A stretch of 64,000 nucleotides of DNA from Mastigias papua (GCA_964019165.1 OZ025270.1:9962450-10026449), one strand, 5' to 3'. Counted from the first letter of the stretch, positions 42,851-56,329 are shown. The notes: a model not told the origin generated them from the sequence alone. Made by a program: numbers and translations.

Positions 42851-43966
42851 ATGTCGCTTGACCAAGCTCAGCAACCATTAGTACTTGAATTGCAAAATCA
42901 AATGTCAGCCATGCAAGCAGCTTTAGAAGGTAATTCCCAAGCTAGTCTTTTTAAGCCCAAAATGTTTAACGGGTTTCCAACGGAAGATGTAAACGAGTGG
43001 CTTCTACAGTTCGAGCGCTACTCCAAATTTTATGGATGGTCCAACTCTAAGAAGTTAAATGCATTGTCCTTGCTGTTAGGAGGTTCTGCGTCGGCTTGGT
43101 TTCAAACTTTGCCTAACGAGACAACTTCCGATTTTAACGAATTAGTGGGAGAACTGAAAACGCGATTTGGATCTCAGAATCTAGAATTTTTCTTTCGACA
43201 AGAGTTGTACTCTCGAAAACAGGGTCAAAACGAACCGCTTGCTCTGTATACGGAAGACATCATTAAGAAATCTCAGCGTCTTTCTTTGTCCGATAAAGAT
43301 ATGATGAACATTTTTGTGAACGGCCTAAACGATGCTATTAAAACTCACGTACTCCTTAACCAACCAAAAACATTTGCCGAGGCAGAAAACCTTGCGCGTT
43401 TACGTGATTCAGTGTCAAAAACCAGTGCTCATACTTTTCCTCTAGCACCTCCATCAGTACCAGCTCAGGAACAGCGCATAAAAGAGCTTGAAGGCCAGGT
43501 AAATCTCTTGTTTTCCCTTGCAAACAAAACTCCCCATCAGGATGCTGCCCAGTTAGATGCCCTAAGTGCAAACAATACCATTGTAACCCCGTCTCAAGCT
43601 GCTAATCCTTCCGGTGACTTCCAGGGTCTGAGACATGAAATAATAGCTGCCATTCAGACAGGTTTTAGACAAGAGGCACGAAGAAGTAACCATGGAAACA
43701 ATCAACATAATTGGAAAGCAACAAACACTTTTGCTAGGGGTAGAAATATCCGCACGAGCGATGGGCGGCCCATTTGTAATGCGTGTAATCGCGTAGGTCA
43801 CGTGGCCCGTTATTGCTGGGATGTTCCACAAAGAACTCAGCAGCCCCCGTTCCGTGGAGGTTCCCGTAGTTTTGCAGGCCAACATGCACAGTCCCAATAC
43901 CAGCAGCCGCAAAATCGTAATGATGCTTCTTTAAACGGCACAGGGCCCTCTCAATGGGGACAGTGA
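42851..43966 (+). CDS. gag: Gag polyprotein of gypsy element
   Basis: 371 aa. The N-terminal half resembles the retrotransposon Gag capsid region ([19 protein letters not shown], then [15 protein letters not shown]). A single zinc knuckle CX2CX4HX4C lies at Cys309, Cys312, His317 and Cys322, followed by a Gln/Arg/Gly-rich tail that probably aids RNA binding. Translation starts at the first AUG in good position after a 358-nt leader. Gag ends in TGA at 43964-43966, inside the frameshift stem-loop, and overlaps the pol frame. Confidence 0.95.
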   Translation: MSLDQAQQPLVLELQNQMSAMQAALEGNSQASLFKPKMFNGFPTEDVNEWLLQFERYSKFYGWSNSKKLNALSLLLGGSASAWFQTLPNETTSDFNELVGELKTRFGSQNLEFFFRQELYSRKQGQNEPLALYTEDIIKKSQRLSLSDKDMMNIFVNGLNDAIKTHVLLNQPKTFAEAENLARLRDSVSKTSAHTFPLAPPSVPAQEQRIKELEGQVNLLFSLANKTPHQDAAQLDALSANNTIVTPSQAANPSGDFQGLRHEIIAAIQTGFRQEARRSNHGNNQHNWKATNTFARGRNIRTSDGRPICNACNRVGHVARYCWDVPQRTQQPPFRGGSRSFAGQHAQSQYQQPQNRNDASLNGTGPSQWGQ

Positions 43967-43972
43967 GGGCCC
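43930..43972 (+). promoter_or_regulatory. -1 programmed ribosomal frameshift signal, gag to pol
   Basis: The slippery heptamer T TTA AAC (43930-43936) is in the gag frame as X XXY YYZ. A 6-nt spacer (43937-43942) is followed by a perfect 8-bp stem, GGGCCCTC (43943-43950) with GAGGGCCC (43965-43972), and a 14-nt loop. The pol frame is open upstream to 43924, so a -1 slip gives a Gag-Pol fusion. Loop bases 43953-43957 (AATGG) could pair with 43978-43982 (CCATT) to form a pseudoknot. Confidence 0.85.
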
Positions 43973-46900
43973 ACCAGCCATTCCCGAGAAACCAAAAAGT
44001 CCCGCCAGCTTTTACGCAAAGAAATAAAAAAGTCAGTTCATCAATGCCTAGTAACAGAGATATCTCAGAGGTTCAAAAGTTTTCCCAAGGAACCCAAACC
44101 GATTTTACGGACGAGAATTTTGCTATTGAACGTGAAGTCAAAAACACAATCAGCCCATCTTTACAAGTACATTCTAAAACATTGCATGCTGTATCGACCC
44201 CATCTAATGTCTTGATCTGGGGAACTATTTTAAAGCAGCATTTTAAGCTATTGGTAGATACTGGTGCCGCAGTAACAGTCGTTAGTGAAGGATTTTTTCA
44301 TGATGTTTTGAGATGTAAATATGCTTTGACGCAGAAACAGCTTTTTGAGAGTATTAAAACCGCAAATGGGGGCACAGTACCTGTAACCGGTGCCGTATCT
44401 TTTGATCTTTCGATTGGACAATGTGATTATGATTGTAATGCTGTCGTTGTTCCGGACTTGTCGTATAATGTCGTCCTAGGGAGAGATTTTTTACAGAAAT
44501 ATCGCGCAGTAGTGGATGTTGGTAATGAAAAGGTAACGTTTGCCGGAAATGATAGTGTATGTTTTGCTAACGGTGATACTCCCCCGCTGACTGCTGACGT
44601 TAGAATAGCAAGAACGTTCGTTATTGATGGTAGTAGTGAAGTTGTTATTCCAGCTGTCTTAACATCATTTCCCTCTGAACCTGCTGTAGGTTTAATAGAA
44701 GGAGTACCCAAACTTTCTGATCGTTATCATCTACTTTGCGCATCTACACTTTGCCAGCCCGATAGTGACGGTAAAGTAACCCTGCGGCTGATTAATCCTT
44801 CGGATTCTCCCGTGTTGATCCATAAAGGTGCTACCATTGCAAAATTTGAAGAGACAAAAGTCACCGATGACATTATTCCTCTTGATTCAGACCCCTCTGT
44901 TTCTGCCATGGACTCCCATGTTAATACTGCATCAGGAATGACTCCTCTGAAATTCAGTTGTTTGCCTAGTCGAAATCTATCCTCTCAAGAAAATCATAAG
45001 CTACAAACATTGTTAGACCAATATTCTGATATTTTCGCTAAATCCACCTTAGATTTAGGCCACACAACTATAGTTCAGCATGGGATTGATACAGGTAATG
45101 CGATGCCCATCAAACAACAACCATATCGCATCTCGCACAGCCAGAAGGCCTCTATTGAAAAGCACATTAATGAAATGCTAGATCAAGGCATTATTGAGGT
45201 TTCTTCTAGCCCATGGAGCTCTCCAGTTGTACTTGTCAAGAAGAAAGATGGGGGGACCCGTTTTTGCATTGATTATCGGAAACTAAACGCTGTAACCCGT
45301 AAGGACAGTTATCCACTCCCAAGAATCGATGATGCTTTAGACTCTCTCGCTGGAGCCAAATATTTTTCAACCTTAGATCTTCAATCGGGTTACCACCAAG
45401 TTGCTATGCATCCGGATTCTAAAGAGAAAACTGCATTCATTTCACATGCTGGATTGTACCAGTTTAATGTTCTTAGTTTCGGTTTAACCAATGCTCCCCC
45501 ACAATTTCAACGACTTATGTCCAGAATATTGCATGGCCTCGAATGGAAGATATGCCTCGTTTACATAGATGACGTCATCATATTTTCATCGTCCTTTTCG
45601 GATCATTTATCTCGTTTAAAAACTGTTTTCGATCGATTCCGTGCTGCCAACCTAAAATTAAAGCCATCAAAATGTCATTTCGCTCAAGATTCAGTGAACT
45701 ATCTTGGATTTATCGTATCTTCGTCGGGCATTGCCCCTGATCCGCAGAAACTCGAGGCTGTTAAGTCTTTTCCTACGCCAAAAACTGTGAAAGAAGTTCG
45801 CAGCTTTCTGGGCCTATGTAATTATTATCGTCGTTTTGTCGAAGGGTTCTCGAAGATTGCCTCACCGTTGAATACTTTAACTCGTAAAAACATCTCGTTT
45901 GTTTGGACTCCAGATTGCGAAACTGCCTTTTCAGAGCTGAAAAAACGCTTGTGCTCGCCGCCAATTTTAGCATATCCAAATTTCTCTGCGCCATTTCATC
46001 TTTATACGGATGCAAGCCAGACTGCATTAGGTTACATTCTTGGTCAGATAGTAGATGGAAAAGAAGTTGTTCTGGCATATGGAGGACGTGAGCTTACTGT
46101 AACAGAAAAACGTTATAGCACAACAGAACGTGAAGCGCTGGCAGTAGTTGATGGCATAAAACGATATCAACCATATCTTTCTGGAAAAAGGTTTTTTGTT
46201 CACACCGATCATGGGAGTTTGTCGTGGCTGATGAAAGTACGGGATCCAACTGGCAGGCTTGCTCGATGGGCACTACAATTACAACAGTATGATTTTGAAA
46301 TAATTCATCGTGCCGGTACTCTTAATGGTAATGCAGATGCCCTTTCTCGCCGTTCTTATGCACCCCCGCAACATTTAATCAAGCCTGAATCTATTCCATC
46401 GTCTTTAACACGTCCTGTCGCGGTAATTGAGCATCCTTGCCCGCAACCAGACTCACTAGCTAAGCTACAGCGAGAGGACAGGGACCTCGCTGATATCATC
46501 AGATATCTAGAATCCACTCAGTTACCAGCCGACGACTCACAAGCCCGTTCATTGTTACTATCTATCGACGACTTCTATTTAGATGAAAATGAAATTTTGT
46601 GTCACCTTTGGAGCCCTGGTAAAAGAAGAGCTCGGTCCTTGTCCAGTCAAGTTGTCATACCTGCCTCTTTGCGCCACGAGATCCTTGTTGCTTGCCACGA
46701 CGATCCAACTGGTAGTCATTTTGGAATCACAAAAACGTATGAGAAAATTCGGGCGCGTTATTATTGGCCCAACATGTACAAGGATGTTGCCCATTGGTGC
46801 AACTCATGTGTCGATTGTGCAATGAAAAAGATTCCTAGGAGGGCACATAAAGCTCCTCTCCTCCCAATTCCAGTGCAAGGAGCGTTTGATCGTATTGCTA

Positions 46901-47961
46901 TGGATGCTCTTGGTCCTTTCCCGCCATCCCACGATGGAAATCGCTATATCATCGTTTTTTCAGACTACTATACTCGCTGGCCGGAGGCTTTTGCTTTGCC
47001 ATCTATCGAAGCTCCGCGTATCGCTGAATTACTCGTAAACGAAATTGTAGCGCGTCATGGTGCCCCACGCGCCTTGTTATCGGACCGAGGACCTAATTTT
47101 ATGGCATCTATCGTAAAGGAAGTCTGTAAACTTTTGACCACGCGGCGCTTACACACCACTGCTTATCACCCGCAGACGGACGGCCTAGTGGAACGTTTTA
47201 ATGGCACACTAGCTGAAGCGCTATCTATGTACGTTAGCACGAATCAGAAGGACTGGGATAAGCATTTACCGTTGGTATTGTTTGCATACCGAGTTTCTCT
47301 CAATGCCACTACAGGTGAGTCACCATTCTACTTATTATACGGACGAGAACCACGCCTACCTATTGATGCGGCCCTTATTTTGCCCGATTCAAATGTATCG
47401 ACATCAGTTGCGCAGCTTCGTGCTAAAATTGTTGAAAACATTGAAAGTGCTCAACAGCTTATTCTCTCGAACACGCAACTGGCTCAACAAAAAATGAAAT
47501 CGTACTATGATAAGAAGGCTTCACCTGTTCCTTTCGAAGTCGGTAGTCGCGTATGGGTATACACCCCGAAGAAAAAAAAGGGCTTATCAAAAAAACTCCA
47601 GCACAATTTTCACGGACCATATCGTATTGTCGCTAAATTGTCGCCCGTTCATTTCAAATTACGCACTCTAGATAATCGTCCAGTTTCAGTTCCAGTGCAC
47701 GCAAATCGTCTTAAGCCATATTATGACCCGGCTGATCGCCCTATTGAACCGCCGAATGACGACCTTATAACACCGGATCTCCAGGAGTCAGATTTACCGT
47801 CGGATAGCTTTGTCTCAGAAGTCTTACCAGATGTTCCTAGCACTCTCTCTGAGGGAAATTCGGTTCCAACTCCATTAAATGTTGACAATACAGAAGACTC
47901 AGAGCCGCCGATTACGCGTCCAGAAGATCGATTCCAGCCAGCCATAATTCGCGCTATATAA
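43954..47961 (+). CDS. pol: Pol polyprotein of gypsy element: protease, RT, RNase H, integrase
   Basis: 1,335 codons from the first in-frame ATG. That ATG overlaps gag by 13 nt, but expression is more likely by -1 frameshift at 43930-43936. The aspartic protease motif LLVDTGA has DTG at residues 102-104. The reverse transcriptase has FCIDYRKLN and the catalytic YIDD at 537-540. RNase H has YTDAS with Asp686. Integrase has an HHCC zinc finger ([10 protein letters not shown]...CNSCVDC), then Asp984, Asp1044 and Glu1080 with exactly 35 residues between the last two (DD35E), and a GPY/F-type module ([10 protein letters not shown]). No chromodomain is evident. All catalytic residues are intact. 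Confidence 0.96.
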   Translation: MGTVRAHQPFPRNQKVPPAFTQRNKKVSSSMPSNRDISEVQKFSQGTQTDFTDENFAIEREVKNTISPSLQVHSKTLHAVSTPSNVLIWGTILKQHFKLLVDTGAAVTVVSEGFFHDVLRCKYALTQKQLFESIKTANGGTVPVTGAVSFDLSIGQCDYDCNAVVVPDLSYNVVLGRDFLQKYRAVVDVGNEKVTFAGNDSVCFANGDTPPLTADVRIARTFVIDGSSEVVIPAVLTSFPSEPAVGLIEGVPKLSDRYHLLCASTLCQPDSDGKVTLRLINPSDSPVLIHKGATIAKFEETKVTDDIIPLDSDPSVSAMDSHVNTASGMTPLKFSCLPSRNLSSQENHKLQTLLDQYSDIFAKSTLDLGHTTIVQHGIDTGNAMPIKQQPYRISHSQKASIEKHINEMLDQGIIEVSSSPWSSPVVLVKKKDGGTRFCIDYRKLNAVTRKDSYPLPRIDDALDSLAGAKYFSTLDLQSGYHQVAMHPDSKEKTAFISHAGLYQFNVLSFGLTNAPPQFQRLMSRILHGLEWKICLVYIDDVIIFSSSFSDHLSRLKTVFDRFRAANLKLKPSKCHFAQDSVNYLGFIVSSSGIAPDPQKLEAVKSFPTPKTVKEVRSFLGLCNYYRRFVEGFSKIASPLNTLTRKNISFVWTPDCETAFSELKKRLCSPPILAYPNFSAPFHLYTDASQTALGYILGQIVDGKEVVLAYGGRELTVTEKRYSTTEREALAVVDGIKRYQPYLSGKRFFVHTDHGSLSWLMKVRDPTGRLARWALQLQQYDFEIIHRAGTLNGNADALSRRSYAPPQHLIKPESIPSSLTRPVAVIEHPCPQPDSLAKLQREDRDLADIIRYLESTQLPADDSQARSLLLSIDDFYLDENEILCHLWSPGKRRARSLSSQVVIPASLRHEILVACHDDPTGSHFGITKTYEKIRARYYWPNMYKDVAHWCNSCVDCAMKKIPRRAHKAPLLPIPVQGAFDRIAMDALGPFPPSHDGNRYIIVFSDYYTRWPEAFALPSIEAPRIAELLVNEIVARHGAPRALLSDRGPNFMASIVKEVCKLLTTRRLHTTAYHPQTDGLVERFNGTLAEALSMYVSTNQKDWDKHLPLVLFAYRVSLNATTGESPFYLLYGREPRLPIDAALILPDSNVSTSVAQLRAKIVENIESAQQLILSNTQLAQQKMKSYYDKKASPVPFEVGSRVWVYTPKKKKGLSKKLQHNFHGPYRIVAKLSPVHFKLRTLDNRPVSVPVHANRLKPYYDPADRPIEPPNDDLITPDLQESDLPSDSFVSEVLPDVPSTLSEGNSVPTPLNVDNTEDSEPPITRPEDRFQPAIIRAI

Positions 47962-48008
47962 ACTGCCTATGGACATCCGTCCCCAGCTCAAGCCGGGAGG
48001 CTTGTCCT

Positions 48009-48020
48009 AAAAGGGGGGAG
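48009..48020 (+). promoter_or_regulatory. Polypurine tract of gypsy element
   Basis: AAAAGGGGGGAG, 12 purines ending 3 nt before the 3' LTR. It is the expected primer site for plus-strand DNA synthesis. Confidence 0.9.
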
Positions 48021-48023
48021 TCA

Positions 48024-48499
48024 TGTTACGAAAAGGAGGCTCATCGCCAGTTTGCACAGATTGAGGAATGACGTTATAACTATTTCAAAATTAAATCGCA
48101 ACTGCTGGTGCAATAATTGCATCAGAAACCCGTAGGAAGAACCAGATTGGACAATTTACTGTTAATTCTTATTTTTACTTCATTTCGTAATCTATTAGCT
48201 GTGAGTTATAAAAGGCGTAGTTTTAGAGGTAGATAAGAGTCTTTTTGGTTAGAGAGAAGTAGACGTTCTGCCAAGCTGGTATTATTTAGAAAACTCTGAT
48301 AGGATAGCGTAGGGCACATCAAGATTGACCCGTTGAATTCAAGAGAAGGTCCTTGCCGATAGATTCCTGTATCAAGCCTTCAGGTCGTAAGTTTTATTCT
48401 TATTCGTAAATAGAACGTTGAAATATCGTACAGACTTTTAAGAACTTATTGCCCTAAAGAACTCACAGTTGAGCCCCTTCATAAAAGATAGGCTTAACA
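48024..48499 (+). repeat. 3' LTR of gypsy element
   Basis: 476 bp, matching the 5' LTR at all but one position. Confidence 0.97.
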
Positions 48500-51400
48500 C
48501 TATAACCTTGGTATTTTGCGGAAAAATGACCAAAATTGAAATTGATTGATTTTGATTGCAGATTGAAAAGTGATGAAAATGAGCGATTTTTGGCCAAAAA
48601 GTAAGGCTATAACCTTGGTATTTTGCGGAAAAATGACCACAATTGAAATTGATTGAGTTTGATTGCAGATTGAAAAGTGATGAAAATGAGCGATTTTTGG
48701 CCAAAAAGTAAGGCTATAACCTTGGTATTTTGCGGAAAAATGACCAAAATTGAAATTGATTGATTTTGATTGCAGATTGAAAAGTGATGAAAATGAGCGA
48801 TTTTTGGCCAAAAAGTAAGGCTATAACCTTGGTATTTTGCGGAAAAATGACCAAAATTGAAATTGATTGATTTTGATTGCAGATTGAAAAGTGATGAAAA
48901 TGAGCGATTTTTGGCCAAAAAGTAAGGCTATAACCTTGGTATTTTGCGGAAAAATGACCAAAATTGAAATTGATTGATTTTGATTGCAGATTGAAAAGTG
49001 ATGAAAATGAGCGATTTTTGGCCAAAAAGTAAGGCTATAACCTTGGTATTTTGCGGAAAAATGACCAAAATTGAAATTGATTGATTTTGATTGCAGATTG
49101 AAAAGTGATGAAAATGAGCGATTTTTGGCCAAAAAGTAAGGCTATAACCTTGGTATTTTGCGGAAAAATGACCAAAATTGAAATTGATTGATTTTGATTG
49201 CAGATTGAAAAGTGATGAAAATGAGCGATGTTTGGCCAAAAAGTAAGGCTATAACCTTGGTATTTTGCGGAAAAATGACCAAAATTGAAATTGATTGATT
49301 TTGATTGCAGATTGAAAAGTGATGAAAATGAGCGATTTTTGGCCAAAAAGTAAGGCTATAACCTTGGTATTTTGCGGAAAAATGACCAAAATTGAAATTG
49401 ATTGATTTTGATTGCAGATTGAAAAGTGATGAAAATGAGCGATTTTTGGCCAAAAAGTAAGGCTATAACCTTGGTATTTTGCGGAAAAATGACCACAATT
49501 GAAATTGATTGATTTTGATTGCAGATTGAAAAGTGATGAAAATGAGCGATTTTTGGCCAAAAAGTAAGGCTATAACCTTGGTATTTTGCGGAAAAATGAC
49601 CAAAATTGAAATTGATTGATTTTGATTGCAGATTGAAAAGTGATGAAAATGAGCGATTTTTGGCCAAAAAGTAAGGCTATAACCTTGGTATTTTGCGGAA
49701 AAATGACCAAAATTGAAATTGATTGATTTTGATTGCAGATTGAAAAGTGATGAAAATGAGCGATGTTTGGCCAAAAAGTAAGGCTATAACCTTGGTATTT
49801 TGCGGAAAAATGACCAAAATTGAAATTGATTGATTTTGATTGCAGATTGAAAAGTGATGAAAATGAGCGATTTTTGGCCAAAAAGTAAGGCTATAACCTT
49901 GGTATTTTGCGGAAAAATGACCACAATTGAAATTGATTGATTTTGATTGCAGATTGAAAAGTGATGAAAATGAGCGATTTTTGGCCAAAAAGTAAGGCTA
50001 TAACCTTGGTATTTTGCGGAAAAATGACCAAAATTGAAATTGATTGATTTTGATTGCAGATTGAAAAGTGATGAAAATGAGCGATTTTTGGCCAAAAAGT
50101 AAGGCTATAACCTTGGTATTTTGCGGAAAAATGACCAAAATTGAAATTGATTGATTTTGATTGCAGATTGAAAAGTGATGAAAATGAGCGATTTTTGGCC
50201 AAAAAGTAAGGCTATAACCTTGGTATTTTGCGGAAAAATGACCAAAATTGAAATTGATTGATTTTGATTGCAGATTGAAAAGTGATGAAAATGAGCGATT
50301 TTTGGCCAAAAAGTAAGGCTATAACCTTGGTATTTTGCGGAAAAATGACCAAAATTGAAATTGTTTCAGTTTGATTGCAGATTGAAAAGTGATGAAAATG
50401 AGCGATTTTTGGCCAAAAAGTAAGGCTATAACCTTGGTATTTTGCGGAAAAATGACCAAAATTGAAATTGATTGATTTTGATTGCAGATTGAAAAGTGAT
50501 GAAAATGAGCGATTTTTGGCCAAAATGTAAGGCTATAACCTTGGTATTTTGCGGAAAAATGACCAAAATTGAAATTGATTGATTTTGATTGCAGATTGAA
50601 AAGTGATGAAAATGAGCGATTTTTGGCCAAAAAGTAAGGCTATAACCTTGGTATTTTGCGGAAAAATGACCAAAATTGAAATTGATTGATTTTGATTGCA
50701 GATTGAAAAGTGATGAAAATGAGCGATTTTTGGCCAAAAAGTAAAGCTATAACCTTGGTATTTTGCGGAAAAATGACCAAAATTGAAATTGATTGATTTT
50801 GATTGCAGATTGAAAAGTGATGAAAATGAGCGATTTTTGGCCAAAAAGTAAGGCTATAACCTTGGTATTTTGCGGAAAAATGACCAAAATTGAAATTGAT
50901 TGATTTTGATTGCAGATTGAAAAGTGATGAAAATGAGCGATGTTTGGCCAAAAAGTAAGGCTATAACCTTGGTATTTTGCGGAAAAATGACCAAAATTGA
51001 AATTGATTGATTTTGATTGCAGATTGAAAAGTGATGAAAATGAGCGATTTTTGGCCAAAAAGTAAGGCTATAACCTTGGTATTTTGCGGAAAAATGACCA
51101 CAATTGAAATTGATTGATTTTGATTGCAGATTGAAAAGTGATGAAAATGAGCGATTTTTGGCCAAAAAGTAAGGCTATAACCTTGGTATTTTGCGGAAAA
51201 ATGACCAAAATTGAAATTGATTGATTTTGATTGCAGATTGAAAAGTGATGAAAATGAGCGATTTTTGGCCAAAAAGTAAGGCTATAACCTTGGTATTTTG
51301 CGGAAAAATGACCAAAATTGAAATTGATTGATTTTGATTGCAGATTGAAAAGTGATGAAAATGAGCGATTTTTGGCCAAAAAGTAAGGCTATAACCTTGG

Positions 51401-52898
51401 TATTTTGCGGAAAAATGACCAAAATTGAAATTGATTGATTTTGATTGCAGATTGAAAAGTGATGAAAATGAGCGATTTTTGGCCAAAAAGTAAGGCTATA
51501 ACCTTGGTATTTTGCGGAAAAATGACCAAAATTGAAATTGTTTCAGTTTGATTGCAGATTGAAAAGTGATGAAAATGAGCGATTTTTGGCCAAAAAGTAA
51601 GGCTATAACCTTGGTATTTTGCGGAAAAATGACCAAAATTGAAATTGATTGATTTTGATTGCAGATTGAAAAGTGATGAAAATGAGCGATTTTTGGCCAA
51701 AAAATAAGACTATAACCTTGGTATTTTGCGGAAAAATGACCAAAATTGAAATTGATTGATTTTGATTGCAGATTGAAAAGTGATGAAAATGAGCGATTTT
51801 TGGCCAAAAAGTAAGGCTATAACCTTGGTATTTTGCGGAAAAATGACCAAAATTGAAATTGATTGATTTTGATTGCAGATTGAAAAGTGATGAAAATGAG
51901 CGATTTTTGGCCAAAAAGTAAGGCTATAACCTTGGTATTTTGCGGAAAAATGACCAAAATTGAAATTGATTGATTTTGATTGCAGATTGAAAAGTGATGA
52001 AAATGAGCGATTTTTGGCCAAAAAGTAAAGCTATAACCTTGGTATTTTGCGGAAAAATGACCAAAATTGAAATTGATTGATTTTGATTGCAGATTGAAAA
52101 GTGATGAAAATGAGCGATTTTTGGCCAAAAAGTAAGGCTATAACCTTGGTATTTTGCGGAAAAATGACCAAAATTGAAATTGATTGATTTTGATTGCAGA
52201 TTGAAAAGTGATGAAAATGAGCGATGTTTGGCCAAAAAGTAAGGCTATAACCTTGGTATTTTGCGGAAAAATGACCACAATTGAAATTGATTGATTTTGA
52301 TTGCAGATTGAAAAGTGATGAAAATGAGCGATTTTTGGCCAAAAAGTAAGGCTATAACCTTGGTATTTTGCGGAAAAATGACCAAAATTGAAATTGATTG
52401 ATTTTGATTGCAGATTGAAAAGTGATGAAAATGAGCGATGTTTGGCCAAAAAGTAAGGCTATAACCTTGGTATTTTGCGGAAAAATGACCAAAATTGAAA
52501 TTGATTGATTTTGATTGCAGATTGAAAAGTGATGAAAATGAGCGATTTTTGGCCAAAAAGTAAGGCTATAACCTTGGTATTTTGCGGAAAAATGACCAAA
52601 ATTGAAATTGATTGATTTTGATTGCAGATTGAAAAGTGATGAAAATGAGCGATTTTTGGCCAAAAAGTAAGGCTATAACCTTGGTATTTTGCGGAAAAAT
52701 GACCAAAATTGAAATTGATTGATTTTGATTGCAGATTGAAAAGTGATGAAAATGAGCGATTTTTGGCAAAAAGTAAGGCTATAACCTTGGTAGTTTGCGG
52801 AAAAATGACCAAAATTGAAATTGATTGATTTTGATTGCAGATTGAAAAGTGATGAAAATGAGCGATTTTTGGCCAAAAAGTAAGGCTATAACCTTGGT
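48500..52898 (+). repeat. 107-bp satellite array, segment 3, with an 11-monomer higher-order repeat
   Basis: About 41 monomers. Diagnostic variants recur with an exact offset of 1,177 bp (11 x 107): TTGTTTCAGTTTG at 50361 and 51538, CGATGTTTGG at 49761 and 50938, CCACAATT at 49921 and 51098. One monomer near 52766 is 106 bp (GGCAAAAAG). Confidence 0.97.
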
Positions 52899-53559
52899 TT
52901 AACGCCTCTAGGCTCCTGAGCACTATGATATTGGCATAACAATACGTGTGAGATAACAGGAGAAGGAAGTTAGATAAAAGATACTACTGGGCTGGCAGTA
53001 AATTGGGTCGTATCGTTGTATTCATAATAAACACAATTGTGAATCTCATTGTAACGTAAGTCAATGCATATCAGCAATTGAGTAGGGCTTAAGACTTTTA
53101 TGCCCTGTATGCGAGACAGAATGTACATCTAGTATTTAACAGTATCGTTGCCATGGGTACAAATGGCAACCTCTCGAGAAAAGCGTTCTTCAGAGTGTCT
53201 TAGCTCACATGACGTATGGAAAGTATCCTCACTTTCGGATGAATAAAATCGACAATGATTGGTCGATACTGCTTTGTAAACTTCATCAGATAGTTAGTAG
53301 TTCATGTGAGGTCTTGATAGGGTCTTCTTGGTCAGGCAGGCAACATCAAGGATGGTCACTACAGAGTCCTTTGACAAAGTGAAGGAAGCTTCATGTGATT
53401 GTCTTTAGCTCAGGTAATGTCCAGAGGCGGCCTTCTTCTTCGAGTAGCCAAAATCATCGATGGTTATTCCATGTTTCATTCACAGATATAAAACACAATT
53501 GGATATAAAAAGGTCACATATGGAATTGTATTCCGTAAATATCTAGGACTACCTCCCTT

Positions 53560-55390
53560 ATGTATAAACATTTCAATGCATAAACTTTGAGGGCTTCCTC
53601 GATTGTAGCTTACATGTAATCATTGCATTGCATAAAAACTCTTAGGACTTCCTCGAATCGAAATCAAATATAAACATTGCATTTCATCAAACTTTGAGGA
53701 CCTCCTCGAGTGTAATTCATATATAAACATTGCATTGCATAAAACTCTGAGTACTTCCTCCAGTGTAAATCATATATAAACATTGCATTGCATGAAACTC
53801 TGAGAACTTCCTCGAATGTAATTCATATATAAACATTGTATTGCATAAAACTCTGAGGACTTCCTCGAATGTAAATCATATATATACGTTGTATTGCATG
53901 AAACTCTGAGGACTTCCTCGAATATACGTCATATATAAACATTCCACTGCATAAAACTCTGAGGACTCCCTCGAATGTAAATCATATAAACATTGTACTG
54001 CATAAAACTCTGAGGACTTCCTCGAATGTAAATCATATAAACATTGTACTGCATAAAACTCTGAGGACTCCCTCGAATGTAAATCATATAAACATTGTAT
54101 TGCATAAAACTCTGAGGACTTCCTCGAATGTAAATCATATATATACGTTGTATTGCATGAAACTCTGAGGACTTCCTCGAATGTAAATCATATAAACATT
54201 GTATTGCATGAAACTCTGAGGACTTCCTCGAATGTAAATCATATATAAACATTGTACTGCATAAAACTCTGAGGACTCCCTCGAATGTAAATCATATATA
54301 AACATTGTATTACACGAAGCTCTGAGGACTTCCTCGAATGTAAATCATATATATACGTTGTATTGCATGAAACTCTGAGGACTTCCTCGAATGTAAATCA
54401 TATAAACATTGTATTGCATGAAACTCTGAGGACTTCCTCGAATGTAAATCATATATAAACATTGTACTGCATAAAACTCTGAGGACTTCCTTGAGTGTAA
54501 ATCATATATAAACATTGTATTGCATAAAACTCTGAGGACTTCTTCGAGTGTAAATCGTATATAAACATTGCATTGCATAAAACTCTGAGGACTTCTTCGA
54601 GTGTAAATCATATATAAACATTGGATTGCATAAAACTCTGAGGACTTCCTCGAGTGTAAATCATATATAAACATTGTATTGCGTAAAACTCTGAGGACTT
54701 CCTCGAATGTAAATCATATATAAACATTGTATTGCATAAACCTCTGAGGACTTCCTCGAATATACATCATATATAAACATTGTATTGCATGAAACTCTGA
54801 GGACTTCCTCGAGTGTAAATCACATATAAACATTGCATTGCATGAAACTCTGAGGACTTCCTCGAGTGTAAATCATATGTAAACATTGTATTTCATAAAA
54901 CTCTGAGGACTCCCTCGAATGTAAATCATATATAAACATTGTATTGCATAAAACTCTGAGGACTTCCTCGAGTGTAAATCATATATAAACATTGTATTGC
55001 ATAAAACTCTGAGGACTCCCTCGAATGTAAATCATATATAAACGTTGTATTGCATAAAACTCTGAGGACTTCCTCGAATGTAAAACATATATAAACATTG
55101 TATTGTATAAAACTCTGAGGACTTCTTCGCATATACATCATATATAAACATTGTATTGCATGAAACTGTGAGGACTTCCTCGAGCGTAAATCATATATAA
55201 ACATTGTATTGCATAAAACTCTGAGGACTTCCTCGAATATAAATCATATATAAAGATTGCATTGATAACTTCGAGAACTTTCTCGGTCACCTGTAATTAT
55301 TGCCTGGCATAAACTTCTAAACTTTGTCAAACATGTACAATTATTGAATAGCAGAAACTTCCAGGACCTCCTCGATCAAATATCATTATG
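53560..55390 (+). repeat. 53-bp minisatellite, about 33 copies
   Basis: Unit of 53 bp containing AAACTCTGAGGACTTCCTCG and AATCATATATAAACATTG, with some 51-bp copies lacking one AT. Copies are most uniform in the middle (about 53.7-55.25 kb) and decay at both ends. Confidence 0.95.
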
Positions 55391-56329
55391 GCACTGGACA
55401 AAAAAAAAATTCTGGATGTAACAATGCCAGTGGTTAGGTGGGGCCATTGTTAACAACGCTAAACCTATTTCGACAGGAACCGCAGAATTAGGTCAATGGT
55501 AGTCGCCGGGGGCTGCAAAGAGGGGCAAACGACTGTGCGTTTTCCCGCCTTAGATTCCAAGTCAGGCTAGAGGACTAGACACGCCCATCTGGTTGACGGA
55601 ATAGAATTACCCAAAAGGGTTCAAATAATACCAAAGAATCTAATTCATATAAGATAAGAGGACTGTATGTATAAAATAATCCGATAAACTAAATGAAGAT
55701 ATATAAAAAACAATGTTGATTGCAAGTTCTTCCCATCACTTCTTGACTTGCGCCGCAAGGATTCTATAACTCCGACCAGATAATTCAAAAAATGAACGTT
55801 ATCACTTCGTAAGTTTCATATGTAGAGTTCCAATACTTCAGAGTTAAATTTCTATAGAGTTCCAATGCGCCAGAGTTACAAGTCTAGATTCGGTTTGCCT
55901 CTTGCATCTCAATTCGCTTCGACCTTCGCTTCGACAATTTCATCCAATAAAACAAATGTATGTACTTCATTCGAATCCAATCAATCAATAAACAATGCAA
56001 CTCAATAAACAATAAAATTCAAAAGAAATTAAAGAAAATAGAGGTTGGGGGCTAGCGGCCACATTTTCCTACAACGACCAAGAAATGTGTGAGATTATAG
56101 CCTCAACGATACGACCAGGGAAGAGAGTTCGAGGTAGACTAACTTTGAGGGTAGGGAGGGTGGGAGAAGAAAACATAAGTATCCCCATGTAGATTGCTAC
56201 AGAACGTGTGTACCACGAGGACTGAAGAGACCGAAGAACGTGCAGTAAGGCGTGAGCATGATCTAATCATGTGATCCCCAGTCTGGGGGGTAGGAGTAAG
56301 GAACACAACGTGTCGCCTTTGTCGTTAAA

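Larger units (their letters stand above)
42017..48499 (+). mobile_element. Complete Ty3/gypsy LTR retrotransposon
   Basis: 6,483 bp bounded by two 476-bp LTRs that differ at one position (T or G near 42297/48304). The 4-bp target duplication is CTAT (42013-42016 and 48500-48503). The order is LTR, primer binding site, gag, pol (protease, reverse transcriptase, RNase H, integrase), polypurine tract, LTR; integrase after RNase H defines the Ty3/gypsy group. Both ORFs are intact. There is no envelope ORF, so this is a retrotransposon rather than an errantivirus-like element. Near-identical LTRs imply very recent insertion. Confidence 0.97.

Noticed and set aside
53929..55204. Minus-strand repeat proteins with MIYIRGSPQSFMQ units
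   Set aside because: They arise from 51-bp variants of the minisatellite; neighbouring 53-bp units break the frame.
52898..56328. piggyBac-type insertion (TTAA at left end, TTAA near right end)
   Set aside because: TTAA is not duplicated at the true right junction and no terminal inverted repeats longer than 6 bp or transposase were found.
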